In this document: one piece after another, positions 1 to 8,352 of the stretch
Layout of the letters: every line of letters starts with the position of its first letter
Position numbering within the stretch: the first letter of the stretch is position 1
Assembly (NCBI RefSeq): GCF_003332885.2
Contig: NZ_QOWJ01000008.1
Span: forward strand, 124,001 to 188,000
Direction of reading: 5' to 3'
Length of the DNA: 64,000 nucleotides
DNA from: Paracnuella aquatica
Lineage (GTDB): Bacteria > Bacteroidota > Bacteroidia > Chitinophagales > Chitinophagaceae
The notes under the pieces: generated by a model
What the model saw: the letters and a program-made list of their open reading frames with translations, nothing else
Database searches by the model: none
What the model was told of the DNA's origin: nothing
Translations under genes and position numbers: made by a program

Positions 1-1464
1 CTGCGGCGTCCATTTGCCCATGTGGTAGTTGAGCGAAAAAATGATGCGGGCACAACGGTGCATGTGCCAGAACAACATACCGATGCGGTCTTCAGGGCTT
101 TTGGCAAACTGCATATCCCACAACAGCAGCTCCCAATACAGCGCCCAGCCTTCGGTCCAGAACGGCGTGCTAAAGTTGCGATAAGTGCGGTGGCGGCTGT
201 TCATAAAATATTGCAGGTTGTGGCCGGCAATCAATTCGTGGTGCACCGTTGCTTTCGAAAAATGCGGGTTGTTGCCCCGCATGCTCATCATGCGGTCGGC
301 CTCGTCCATGGTATTGGTGGGGTACGAAATAATGATATCAAGCCCGCCCAGGAAAAACGGGTTTACCAGTTGGCGCTCCGGCGACATCATCATCATCCCC
401 CATGTTTCTTCGGCCAGTGGCGGAATGGTAATGAGGTCATTTTTCTTTAAAAAACCAATCGCTTCATCGTACAATTTCAGGATGGCTTCAGGTTGTTTGC
501 CGGCAGGCACATAACTGTTCTTTACCTTTTCCATCGCCGCTTTCCAGTCGGTACCAAAACCCATTTCCTTGGTAGCTTTCAGCAGCTCTTTATCGCACCA
601 GGCAAACTCTTTGTTGGCAATATCAATCAACTCCTCGGGGCTATAAGGAATCATTTCGTAAGCCAGTTGGCGCACCAGCGCATCGCGGCCTGCAGGTTGG
701 CCTACAATGCCGCTTTTATCCGGCGCAGTAAATGCAGCTGCTTTGCCTTTGATGTCTTTTGCATAACGGGCCAGCGTTGAATCAAGTGCCTGGTACGTTT
801 TGGGTACTGACCAGGTAAACATCGGATCATAGCCATTGTAAAATTCATACACGCTGGTAGCCGCTTTGCGAACGCCTTCCACCGCTTCGGATGCGGTATA
901 TATATTTTCCTGCGTCAGTCCTTTTTCGTCTTTTAGTTTTTGCTGCAGTGCCGATACATCCCGCACAATAGCGGTCCATTCTTTTGCCAGTGCATCTGCA
1001 TTGGGCTGTGTGCCACGGCGGCGCAGCTTTTCGGCGGCCCATATTTTATCTGCGAACGGAATCCATTGCTGGATTTTAGCGTACTCCTTTTCTTCATCGG
1101 CACCTTGCCGCAGCTTTTCTTCTAGGTCGCGTTTAAATAGGATATAATCCACCTTGCATTCCTGTGGCAAAGCCGTAAAAGATATTTGCGACAACTGCTT
1201 CAGGTAGTCGTTATACAGCTTTGCCAAACGAGCCCGCTTTTCAGGCGAGCCTATGCTGCCCTCACCGCCTGCGTTGCGAAAAGTGTTGCCGGTAGCAGGT
1301 GTGTAAAAACGTTGCACAGCGCGGAGGTCTGCATTGAACTGCACCATCATGTCGGGCATTTCCTGGCAGGGCACAAAAGAAGCTTTGGGTTGCGCCACCG
1401 CCTGCAACGCCACAAAAGAGCAGGCAATGAAAAAAGGCTTTTTAAGCAGGCCAAAATGGTTCAT
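1..1464 (-). CDS. DUF885 family putative metallopeptidase (3'-truncated by window edge)
   Basis: The reading frame is open from an ATG at 1464 to the left edge (488 codons seen), so the C-terminus is missing. The N-terminus has a hydrophobic stretch ending in AVAQ, a likely Sec signal peptide, so the protein is probably periplasmic. An HELIAGH motif at about residues 409-415 matches the zinc-binding HExxH-type signature of DUF885 proteins, and the last visible residues (YHMGKWTPQ) match the conserved end of the family. DUF885 members are usually 550-600 residues; substrates are largely unknown. It starts 96 bp downstream of the hydroxyproline dehydrogenase on the same strand, so it could be the last gene of that operon and supply peptides or amino acids. 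That link is inference from position only. Confidence 0.85.
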   Translation of the reverse strand, partial: MNHFGLLKKPFFIACSFVALQAVAQPKASFVPCQEMPDMMVQFNADLRAVQRFYTPATGNTFRNAGGEGSIGSPEKRARLAKLYNDYLKQLSQISFTALPQECKVDYILFKRDLEEKLRQGADEEKEYAKIQQWIPFADKIWAAEKLRRRGTQPNADALAKEWTAIVRDVSALQQKLKDEKGLTQENIYTASEAVEGVRKAATSVYEFYNGYDPMFTWSVPKTYQALDSTLARYAKDIKGKAAAFTAPDKSGIVGQPAGRDALVRQLAYEMIPYSPEELIDIANKEFAWCDKELLKATKEMGFGTDWKAAMEKVKNSYVPAGKQPEAILKLYDEAIGFLKKNDLITIPPLAEETWGMMMMSPERQLVNPFFLGGLDIIISYPTNTMDEADRMMSMRGNNPHFSKATVHHELIAGHNLQYFMNSRHRTYRNFSTPFWTEGWALYWELLLWDMQFAKSPEDRIGMLFWHMHRCARIIFSLNYHMGKWTPQ

Positions 1465-1560
1465 ACAGATCGTTTAAACAGCGAGTCAATAAAAAGAAAA
1501 CGGGTGCAAAAAACAAATGCATGTGCCACATAAGACACATGCATTCGATAAAGTTTTTTA

Positions 1561-2805
1561 TCAGGAAAAACGATTGGCATCAAAGGCCGCAACATCTACC
1601 TGCGGCTTTTTACCGCCAGCTAAATCGGCCACCACTTTTCCGCTGGCCGGCCCCAAGCTCAGGCCCATCATGGCATGGCCACCGGCAATTATTAAGTTCT
1701 TGTACTTTTTGTTGTAACCCAGGTAGGGCAAGCCATCCGGAGAACAAGGCCTGAAGCCATACCACACATCTTTTTCGTTGGGCAACTCCAGTTTTATACC
1801 TGGGAAATATTTCGGCACCGATTCCACAATGCCCTGCACCCGGTTCATGTTGATGCGGCTGTTGACCGGCGCAATTTCCATAGTACCGCCATAACGCATG
1901 TAGCCATTCATGGGTGTGATGGCCACACGGGCTTCGCACAAAATGGCGGGAATATTGAGTTTTTGCCGCGGCTCGTTGTAGGTAAACGAGTAGCCTTTAC
2001 CCGGCATCAGCGGAATGGTTACACCAGCCATTTTTGCCAGTTGCGGCAGCCACGATCCATTGGCCATCACAAATACATCGCCGTCAATTTCGCCTTTGTC
2101 GGTCACCAGTTTTTTTACCGCACCACCGCTGGTTACTACATCGGTTACTGTATGATTTTCTTTAAACACAACGCCTTTGTCTTTGAGGTGCTGTATTAAT
2201 TGCGGCATCAGTTTGCCAGGGTATAAATGCGCATCACAACGGTAATGCACAGCGCCTAAAATATCGAGTTCTATGCCCGGCTCCCACTCCTGCACTTCCG
2301 ATTTATTTAATGCAACAACATCCAGTCCCAGGCTCCTTGCCTTGTCAGCCAGGTGCACTTCCTCCTCACCTACTTTTTCAGTTTTGTAGTACATGAGAAT
2401 GCCTTTTTTTTCATAGGCAAAATCAAGCCCCGGCTCCTCCTGCCATTCTTCGTACAACTGCTTGCTGTATTTATTGATCTCAAGCAGCGGAAGTGCCGAA
2501 TCCTCCACATGCTTGGTGGTGGCGCTTTTTACAAACTTCAATCCCCAGTTAATAAGGCTTGGGCTCAGCGAAGGTTTTACATAAAAAGGGCTGCGGCTGT
2601 TGAACATCCAGCGGATGCCCTGCGCCACCATGCCCGGTGCCGCCAGCGGCACAAAATGACTGGGCACCACCATGCCTAAGTTGCCGTAGGAGCAACTGTC
2701 GGACAAGTCTGTTTTATCAACAACGGTTACATCCCAACCGTCTTTTTGCAAATAATAGGCGGCACTCAAACCAATGATGCCGCCACCGATCACTACTGCT
2801 TTCAT
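1561..2805 (-). CDS. FAD-dependent D-amino acid dehydrogenase, probable 4-hydroxy-D-proline dehydrogenase
   Basis: This 414-residue DadA-type flavoprotein opens with a dinucleotide-binding GGGIIGLSAAYYL motif at residues 8-20 and an acidic residue ending the second strand (VVDK). It has the DAO-fold C-terminal motif GGHAMMGLSLGP that contacts FAD. DadA-family enzymes oxidise D-amino acids and pass electrons to the respiratory chain. The setting, directly after a hydroxyproline epimerase, a semialdehyde dehydrogenase and a DHDPS-like deaminase, argues for oxidation of cis-4-hydroxy-D-proline to 1-pyrroline-4-hydroxy-2-carboxylate. There is a 25 bp gap from the epimerase, which suggests one transcript. 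A generic D-amino acid dehydrogenase is the alternative, but the context makes this less likely. Confidence 0.88.
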   Translation of the reverse strand: MKAVVIGGGIIGLSAAYYLQKDGWDVTVVDKTDLSDSCSYGNLGMVVPSHFVPLAAPGMVAQGIRWMFNSRSPFYVKPSLSPSLINWGLKFVKSATTKHVEDSALPLLEINKYSKQLYEEWQEEPGLDFAYEKKGILMYYKTEKVGEEEVHLADKARSLGLDVVALNKSEVQEWEPGIELDILGAVHYRCDAHLYPGKLMPQLIQHLKDKGVVFKENHTVTDVVTSGGAVKKLVTDKGEIDGDVFVMANGSWLPQLAKMAGVTIPLMPGKGYSFTYNEPRQKLNIPAILCEARVAITPMNGYMRYGGTMEIAPVNSRINMNRVQGIVESVPKYFPGIKLELPNEKDVWYGFRPCSPDGLPYLGYNKKYKNLIIAGGHAMMGLSLGPASGKVVADLAGGKKPQVDVAAFDANRFS

Positions 2806-2830
2806 GAAAGCTGTTTGAAAAATTAAAACG

Positions 2831-3832
2831 TTAGATCACCTGAAAGCCATGTGCATACGGGTCATCATCGTCGATGATGATGGTATTGTAACCGGTTACC
2901 ACCGCCCAGCCTTCAATGCTGGGTACAATGGCCGGTTTACCGCCAATAGTTGTTTCCGCTTCGATGCGGCCAATGAACTTGGAACCAATGATGCTTTCGT
3001 GTATAAACTCGTCGCCTTTTTTAAGCTGGCCTTTGCCATACCACTGCGCCATGCGTGCCGATGTGCCGGTGCCGCAGGGCGACCGATCAATGGCTTTATC
3101 GCCATAAAAAACAGCGTTGCGTGCAGTGGAAGTTGGGTCCAGCGTGGCGCCGGTCCACATCATGTGGCTGCACCCCTTAATGTGCTCAATTTCGGGATGC
3201 ACAAATTCATACTTTTCGTTGATGCGCTGCCGGCAGGTGCGGCTCCACGAAATGATCTGGTCGGCAGTGTAATGTTCGAGTCCCTTGAAGTTCGTTTGTG
3301 GATCAACGATGGCGTAAAAATTACCACCGTATGCCACATCAAATTTAATGGTGCCCAAATCAGGACATTCTACTTCCAAACCTTCGGCCGCCAGGAATGA
3401 TTTTACGTTGGTCAGTTTTACCGACTTTACTTTTTTTCCTTCCTGCTTGTATTCGATCAACACCAATCCTGCCGGTGCTTCCATGCGCAGTTGGCCCGGT
3501 GTTTTTGGCGTTACCAATCCTTCTTCAATAGCAATGGTGATGGTGCCAATGGTGCCGTGCCCGCACATGGGCAGGCAGCCGCTTGTTTCAATAAACAACA
3601 CACCAATATCATTCGCCAGATCAGAAGGTGGGTACAGGATGCTGCCACTCATCATGTCGTGGCCGCGGGGTTCAAACATCAGCCCCTTTCGGATCCAATC
3701 GTATTCGGCTAAAAAATGCAGGCGCCGTTCCATCATGGTGGCGCCTTGCAGCAACGGGCCGCCCCCTGCCACCAACCGCACCGGGTTGCCGCAGGTATGG
3801 GCATCTACACAAAAAAACTTTTTTGAAGCCAT
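2831..3832 (-). CDS. 4-hydroxyproline 2-epimerase (proline racemase family)
   Basis: The 333-residue protein belongs to the proline racemase superfamily. Both catalytic cysteines are present: Cys90 in PMCGHGTIG and Cys253 in DRSPCGTGTS. Two cysteines mark a racemase/epimerase; the trans-3-hydroxyproline dehydratases of the same family carry Thr at the second position. It would convert trans-4-hydroxy-L-proline into cis-4-hydroxy-D-proline, the first step of the pathway encoded by its neighbours. It lies between the semialdehyde dehydrogenase (62 bp upstream) and the FAD dehydrogenase (25 bp downstream) on the same strand. A proline racemase function is possible from sequence alone, but three flanking hydroxyproline-pathway genes support the epimerase call. 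Confidence 0.92.
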   Translation of the reverse strand: MASKKFFCVDAHTCGNPVRLVAGGGPLLQGATMMERRLHFLAEYDWIRKGLMFEPRGHDMMSGSILYPPSDLANDIGVLFIETSGCLPMCGHGTIGTITIAIEEGLVTPKTPGQLRMEAPAGLVLIEYKQEGKKVKSVKLTNVKSFLAAEGLEVECPDLGTIKFDVAYGGNFYAIVDPQTNFKGLEHYTADQIISWSRTCRQRINEKYEFVHPEIEHIKGCSHMMWTGATLDPTSTARNAVFYGDKAIDRSPCGTGTSARMAQWYGKGQLKKGDEFIHESIIGSKFIGRIEAETTIGGKPAIVPSIEGWAVVTGYNTIIIDDDDPYAHGFQVI

Positions 3833-3894
3833 ATAAAGGTGCCGGGCTTGCCGGCAAAAACAATTGAGTGAACAAAGCAGCGCAACCGTTGCGG

Positions 3895-5514
3895 TTACGC
3901 TTTTGCGGTTTGCATGGCCACGGCCAAGTCAACGGGCCCCCTGGTGAGCACGCTATTTATTTTGCGCATAATGCCTAGTGGGTTTGCATCTTTCAATGCA
4001 TCGGGCAGATGCTCCTGCGGGCAATCCTGGTAGCACACGGGGCGCACAAAACGCTTGATGGCATCGGCACCAACAGAGGTGCTCCGCGAATCGGTTGTGG
4101 CCGGGAACGGACCGCCGTGTACCATGGCCTGGCCCACTTCCACACCTGTGGGCACACCGTTGAAAACTAAGCGGCCAACACGGTCGGTGAGCAAATCAAT
4201 GGTTTCCGCAAAAACAGCTACATCGGTGTCAGTACCCATCACCGTGCCGGTAAGCTGCCCGTGCATGCTGGAAACGGCCTCGTTTAACTGGTGCACACTG
4301 CTGCAGCGAATGATGAGCGAACTGGGACCAAATACTTCTTCCTGCAGATCGGGGTTGGCAATAAATGTATCGGCAGCCACTTCAAACAGCGTAGCGGTGG
4401 CGGCGTATTCATTGGCGGCATCGCGGCGCTGCACCAGGGCACGTACACCCTGCAGCGCCAACAGTTTTTCAATACCCGAATTATAGCTGCCGCAAATGGT
4501 TTTATTGAGCATGGTGGCTTCGGGTGCAGCCTTCAGCAGGTCGGCAAGTTTTTGCACCAGCAGGTCGGTAGTGCTGTTTTCTAAAACAAACAACAAACCG
4601 GGGTTGGTGCAAAACTGGCCTGCGCCCAATGTAATGGATGCAGACAATTGCGCCGCCACTGTATCCCACTCCTGCTCCGATTTTTCGGGCAGCACCAGCA
4701 CGGGGTTGATAGAACTCATTTCGGCATACACCGGAATGGGTGCCTTGCGGTCGTTGGCCGAGGCTTTATACAAAGCCATACCTGCACGGTACGACCCGGT
4801 AAAACCAATAGCTTTTACATCGGGATGCTTGGCCAGCATTTGTCCGAGGGTGCTGCCTTCACCAATAAGCGAAGAAAAAACGCCATCGGGCATGCCGCAT
4901 TTTTGCGCAGCCCGCTGTATGGCACCAGCCATCAGTTCGTTGGTACCCAAATGCGAGGTATGTGCTTTTACAATTACGGGGCAACCCGCTGCCAATGCAG
5001 ACGCGGTATCGCCGCCGGCGGTAGAAAAAGCAAATGGGAAATTAGACGCTGCAAACACCAGCACAGGGCCCAGTGGTTGCGCCACTTTGCGGATGTCGGC
5101 GCGGGGCAAAGGCTTGCGGTCGGGCAGCGCGGTATCAATCACGGCTTCCACCCAAGATCCTTCGCGGAGCAGTGCTGCAAACATGCGCAACTGGCCCGTG
5201 GTGCGGCCTTGTTCGCCCAAAAGGCGCTGCTGCGGCAGGCCGGTTTCCTGCATCGTACGCTCAATCAGGTCGGTCCCTAGGGCTGCAATTTCATCGGCAA
5301 TGGTGTCCAGAAAGTGGGCACGTTCTTCGGGGGTTGTTTTTTTATAAACAGCAAAAGCGGCCCTTGCCTTTGCAAGGGCCTCCAATGCTTCTGCTTCGGT
5401 AGCGATGGTAAAATTTCCGGGCAAAAAATCGCCGGTAACGGTACTGAAGGCGCGGAGTGTTTCGCTGCCTGCAGCACTGGTTTTGTTACCTATGAGATTG
5501 CTTCCATGGAGCAT
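3895..5514 (-). CDS. Aldehyde dehydrogenase, probable 2,5-dioxovalerate (alpha-ketoglutarate semialdehyde) dehydrogenase
   Basis: A 539-residue aldehyde dehydrogenase of the long NADP-type class. The catalytic Cys302 lies in GAGQFCTNPG, the general base Glu265 in YAEMSSINP, and Asn158 in FAASNFPFAF. These are the residues expected for hydride transfer and oxyanion stabilisation. The enzyme would oxidise alpha-ketoglutarate semialdehyde to alpha-ketoglutarate, the final step of hydroxyproline catabolism, feeding carbon into the citric acid cycle. Its ATG at 5514 overlaps the end of the upstream deaminase gene by 25 bp, strong evidence for co-transcription and possibly translational coupling. 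The same enzyme class also serves sugar-acid pathways such as glucarate or arabinose oxidation; none of those genes is adjacent. Confidence 0.92.
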   Translation of the reverse strand: MLHGSNLIGNKTSAAGSETLRAFSTVTGDFLPGNFTIATEAEALEALAKARAAFAVYKKTTPEERAHFLDTIADEIAALGTDLIERTMQETGLPQQRLLGEQGRTTGQLRMFAALLREGSWVEAVIDTALPDRKPLPRADIRKVAQPLGPVLVFAASNFPFAFSTAGGDTASALAAGCPVIVKAHTSHLGTNELMAGAIQRAAQKCGMPDGVFSSLIGEGSTLGQMLAKHPDVKAIGFTGSYRAGMALYKASANDRKAPIPVYAEMSSINPVLVLPEKSEQEWDTVAAQLSASITLGAGQFCTNPGLLFVLENSTTDLLVQKLADLLKAAPEATMLNKTICGSYNSGIEKLLALQGVRALVQRRDAANEYAATATLFEVAADTFIANPDLQEEVFGPSSLIIRCSSVHQLNEAVSSMHGQLTGTVMGTDTDVAVFAETIDLLTDRVGRLVFNGVPTGVEVGQAMVHGGPFPATTDSRSTSVGADAIKRFVRPVCYQDCPQEHLPDALKDANPLGIMRKINSVLTRGPVDLAVAMQTAKA

Positions 5515-6443
5515 ACTTCTGTTGGTTGTAGGTTAAGATAATCGGGCAATTGCGGCCTGTTGTTCAGTGCTTCATTGATCACCGCCTCAACCGATGCCCG
5601 CTCGGCACCTTTGAGCCGCAGGCGAGGCTTGCGCACATACTCGGTACCAATGCCCGTGCTTTGCGCAGCCAATTTAATGTATTGTACCAACTTGGGATGA
5701 ATATCGAGGTCCAAAAGGGGCATAAACCAGCGGTAGATCTTCAACGCCTCAGCCAGCTGGCCTGCTTTTACCAACCGGTAAATGGCCACCGTTTCCCTTG
5801 GGAACGCATCCACCAGACCGGCCACCCAGCCATCGGCACCGGCGCACAGGCTTTCCATCGCCAGCGGGTCAACACCACACAACACTTTATAGCGATCGCC
5901 AAAGCGATTGTGCATGCGGATCACATTCGATGTATCGCGGGTCGATTCTTTTACCGAGCAAATGTTGTCCACCTTTGCCAGCTCCTCGAACATTTCGAGG
6001 GTGATCATGATCTTATAATCCACCGGGTTGTTGTAGAGCATAATGGGCAGCGAAGTGCTGGAAGCAACGTCCTTGAAGAACTGCACGGTTTCCGCATCAT
6101 CGGCTTTGTAGCGCATGGGCGGCAGCAGCATCAGGCCATCGGCGCCGTTGGCCTCGGCATCCTGTGCAGCCTGTACGGCCACACGGGTTGCCTGTTCGGC
6201 AATGTTCATGATCACCGGTGTGGTGGCCCCCACCAGCTCTTTTGCATATACCAGCAGGGCATCTTTTTCCGCGTTGGCAAGTGTGCTTGCCTCTCCCAGC
6301 GATCCACCCAGGATGATGCCATCCACGCCGGCCGCTATTTGGGCCTGTGTATTCAGCTTAAAGGTTTCAAAATCGATGGACTCATCTTCATTAAAGGGTG
6401 TCAGAACAGCAGGGTACACGCCCTTCCAGGTAATATTGGTCAT
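5490..6443 (-). CDS. DHDPS/NAL-family lyase, probable 1-pyrroline-4-hydroxy-2-carboxylate deaminase
   Basis: A 317-residue class I aldolase of the dihydrodipicolinate synthase/N-acetylneuraminate lyase superfamily. The Schiff-base lysine is Lys165 in CSVKESTRD and the partner tyrosine is Tyr137 in MLYNNP. The start was set at the ATG at 6443, giving the usual short N-terminus before TWKGVYPA; the frame opens 33 bp further upstream but that extension is atypical. It is the first gene of the hydroxyproline operon and would deaminate and dehydrate the pyrroline to alpha-ketoglutarate semialdehyde. A true DapA role is unlikely because the gene sits in a complete hydroxyproline pathway. A TAnnTTTG element lies 22 bp upstream. 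Confidence 0.9.
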   Translation of the reverse strand: MTNITWKGVYPAVLTPFNEDESIDFETFKLNTQAQIAAGVDGIILGGSLGEASTLANAEKDALLVYAKELVGATTPVIMNIAEQATRVAVQAAQDAEANGADGLMLLPPMRYKADDAETVQFFKDVASSTSLPIMLYNNPVDYKIMITLEMFEELAKVDNICSVKESTRDTSNVIRMHNRFGDRYKVLCGVDPLAMESLCAGADGWVAGLVDAFPRETVAIYRLVKAGQLAEALKIYRWFMPLLDLDIHPKLVQYIKLAAQSTGIGTEYVRKPRLRLKGAERASVEAVINEALNNRPQLPDYLNLQPTEVCSMEAIS

Positions 6444-6464
6444 AATTTGCTTTTTACATTGAAA

Positions 6465-6472
6465 CAAAACTA
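6465..6472 (-). promoter_or_regulatory. Candidate -7 element for the hydroxyproline operon
   Basis: On the minus strand the sequence TAGTTTTG fits the Bacteroidota TAnnTTTG -7 consensus and would give a short leader before the ATG at 6443. I found no TTG at the usual 17-23 bp upstream, so the promoter is incomplete by consensus and may need an activator. Confidence 0.3.
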
Positions 6473-6746
6473 ACACCGCCCCACGGGTTTAGGTGTTCAG
6501 CAATTAATGCATTGTTTACATATTTTAACTGGCCCACATTATAAAGAAAAAACATCCGTGTAAACAGGCCAAAAAGCCTTGTGGCGGGCAATTGGATAAA
6601 TGACTTCAATTTTAATGCACCTAATTTAAGAGATTCGATAATTACGGCAGTTGACTTACAGCAGGAACCGTCAATATTCAATTGAGGCTTTTTTGTTGCT
6701 ATGTAAAAATGCCACCGCCGCATGCTACCATACACCATAATAACAA
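6473..6746. other. Intergenic region upstream of the hydroxyproline operon, no gene seen
   Basis: About 270 bp between the operon's -7 element and the malic-enzyme terminator. It holds no convincing gene; the one open frame here has no recognisable motif and overlaps the operon start. An inverted pair GTTTACA (6514-6520) and TGTAAAC (6559-6565) could be an operator or chance. No regulator gene is adjacent. Confidence 0.4.
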
Positions 6747-6772
6747 AGGCCGGAGCTATTGAGCCCCGGCCT
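6747..6772 (-). terminator. Terminator of the malic enzyme gene
   Basis: An 11-bp stem (AGGCCGGGGCT pairing with AGCTCCGGCCT, one G-U pair) with a CAAT loop lies 33 bp after the malic enzyme stop codon and is followed by a T-rich stretch on the minus strand. Confidence 0.75.
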
Positions 6773-6804
6773 CGTCTAATATTAAATCATCACTGATTGT
6801 TCTG

Positions 6805-8112
6805 CTACAACTGGCCTGCCAGGCGCTTGCCGCGGGCTGCCAGTTCCTGCTCGTATGCAGCCCAGTCGGTAATCTTTTTCCGCGCTACCCCCGACTCCAC
6901 AGCAGCCATCGCTACCTGTAGCGAAACGGTTGTGAGTAGCCGCTTATCGGTGGGTTTGGGAATAATATAAGTGCTGCCGTAATGCAGGTGCGGTTCGTGG
7001 TAAGCCTCTTTCACATCGGCGGGTACGGGCTCTTTTGCCAATGCGGCAATAGCTTTTACCGCAGCCATTTTCATGGCTTCGTTGATGGCTGTGGCCTGGA
7101 CATCCAGCGCACCGCGAAAGATGTATGGAAAGCCCAGTACGTTGTTTACCTGGTTGGGAAAATCGGAGCGGCCTGTGGCCATAATCACGTCTTTGCGGGT
7201 AGCAACCGCCAGCTCATAACCAATTTCCGGATCAGGGTTTGCCATGGCAAAAACAATGGGCCGCTCGGCCATCGACAGCAGCATTGGTGCCGTTAAAATA
7301 TTAGCCGATGAAAGACCTACGAATACATCGGCGCCGGGCAAGGCATCTTCCAACGTATGTATGTCGCGGCTGGTGGCAAATTCAGCTTTGGTGGTATCCA
7401 GTCCTTCCCTGTCGGCACGAATCACACCCTTGCGATCGAGCATCACAATGTTTTCTTTTTGCACGCCCAAGGCACGGTACAACCGGCAGCAGGCAATGGC
7501 AGCGGCACCGGCTCCGTTTACAACCAGCTTTATTTCGTACAAATGTTTTTGCTGCAGCTCGCAGGCATTGAGCAATGCTGCTGCGGAAATAATGGCCGTG
7601 CCGTGCTGGTCGTCGTGCATTACCGGGATGCCCAATTCGGCCTTCAACCTGTGTTCTATTTCAAAGCATTCTGGCGCCTTAATGTCCTCGAGGTTGATGC
7701 CGCCAAAAGTGGGTGCCAAAATTTTTACAGTACGCACAAATTCATCTACGTTGGTGGTATCCAGTTCCAGGTCAAACGCATCTACATCGGCGCAGATCTT
7801 AAACAGGAGTGCTTTGCCTTCCATTACCGGTTTGCTGGCTTCGGGACCGATATTGCCCAACCCCAATACGGCGGTGCCATTGGAAATAACAGCCACCAGG
7901 TTTCCTTTGGCGGTGTATTTATAAACATCATGTATGTTTTCGGCAATCTCCAGGCAGGGCACTGCCACACCCGGTGAATAAGCCAGCGACAGATCGCGCT
8001 GTGTTTTGGTGGCCTTGGTGGGCAATACTTCAATTTTACCGGCCCTGTTGTCCGAGTGATATGCTAAAGCAGCTTCCCTGTCTTGTTCAGGGGTGTGCAA
8101 CGTGTTTTTCAT
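6805..8112 (-). CDS. NADP-type malic enzyme, short form without phosphotransacetylase domain
   Basis: This 435-residue protein has the malic enzyme N-terminal domain ([12 protein letters not shown] near residue 45, with [11 protein letters not shown] further on) and the NAD(P)-binding domain with [16 protein letters not shown]. It would decarboxylate malate oxidatively to pyruvate, giving reducing power. Many Bacteroidota and proteobacterial MaeB enzymes are about 760 residues with a C-terminal phosphotransacetylase-like domain; here the protein stops after the malic enzyme part and a terminator follows, so the short form looks genuine rather than broken. It appears to be a single-gene transcript. 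The leader has a hairpin that pairs an AGGAGG sequence, described separately. Confidence 0.93.
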   Translation of the reverse strand: MKNTLHTPEQDREAALAYHSDNRAGKIEVLPTKATKTQRDLSLAYSPGVAVPCLEIAENIHDVYKYTAKGNLVAVISNGTAVLGLGNIGPEASKPVMEGKALLFKICADVDAFDLELDTTNVDEFVRTVKILAPTFGGINLEDIKAPECFEIEHRLKAELGIPVMHDDQHGTAIISAAALLNACELQQKHLYEIKLVVNGAGAAAIACCRLYRALGVQKENIVMLDRKGVIRADREGLDTTKAEFATSRDIHTLEDALPGADVFVGLSSANILTAPMLLSMAERPIVFAMANPDPEIGYELAVATRKDVIMATGRSDFPNQVNNVLGFPYIFRGALDVQATAINEAMKMAAVKAIAALAKEPVPADVKEAYHEPHLHYGSTYIIPKPTDKRLLTTVSLQVAMAAVESGVARKKITDWAAYEQELAARGKRLAGQL

Positions 8113-8126
8113 AAGCCTTACTTAGT

Positions 8127-8148
8127 GAACCTCCTGCACCAGGAGTTC
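8127..8148 (-). promoter_or_regulatory. Leader hairpin sequestering a Shine-Dalgarno-like AGGAGG ahead of the malic enzyme gene
   Basis: In the mRNA sense, CTCCTG pairs with CAGGAG across a GTG loop, extended by GAA/TTC with one bulged G. The right arm contains AGGAGG, a perfect anti-16S match, 17 nt before the start codon. Such a motif is uncommon in this phylum, so the pairing could control translation. Function is inferred from sequence only. Confidence 0.35.
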
Positions 8149-8352
8149 GATCTTACTGTTTAAAAAAACCTGCAAACCACATACAGCGGCGCAGGCAAAG
8201 GGCTGCAAACATATAAAAAAATAAATGCCCGGAACTTGAGTTTGCGCATCCATGCAAACGAGCAAGCAGCGCTGGCGGGATGACCAGCGTTAGGTGCGCA
8301 TTGTTTTAAAATGTTTGCTGTTTAAAAAAGCCAAGCGCATGCAAAAACGCCA

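Noticed and set aside
6454-6738. A 94-codon minus-strand frame upstream of the hydroxyproline operon
   Set aside because: It overlaps the operon start and the presumed promoter, has no recognisable motif and ends within another gene's leader.
8270-8289. CGCTGG/CCAGCG hairpin as terminator of the GH16 gene
   Set aside because: The stem is only 6 bp and no T-tract follows on the minus strand.
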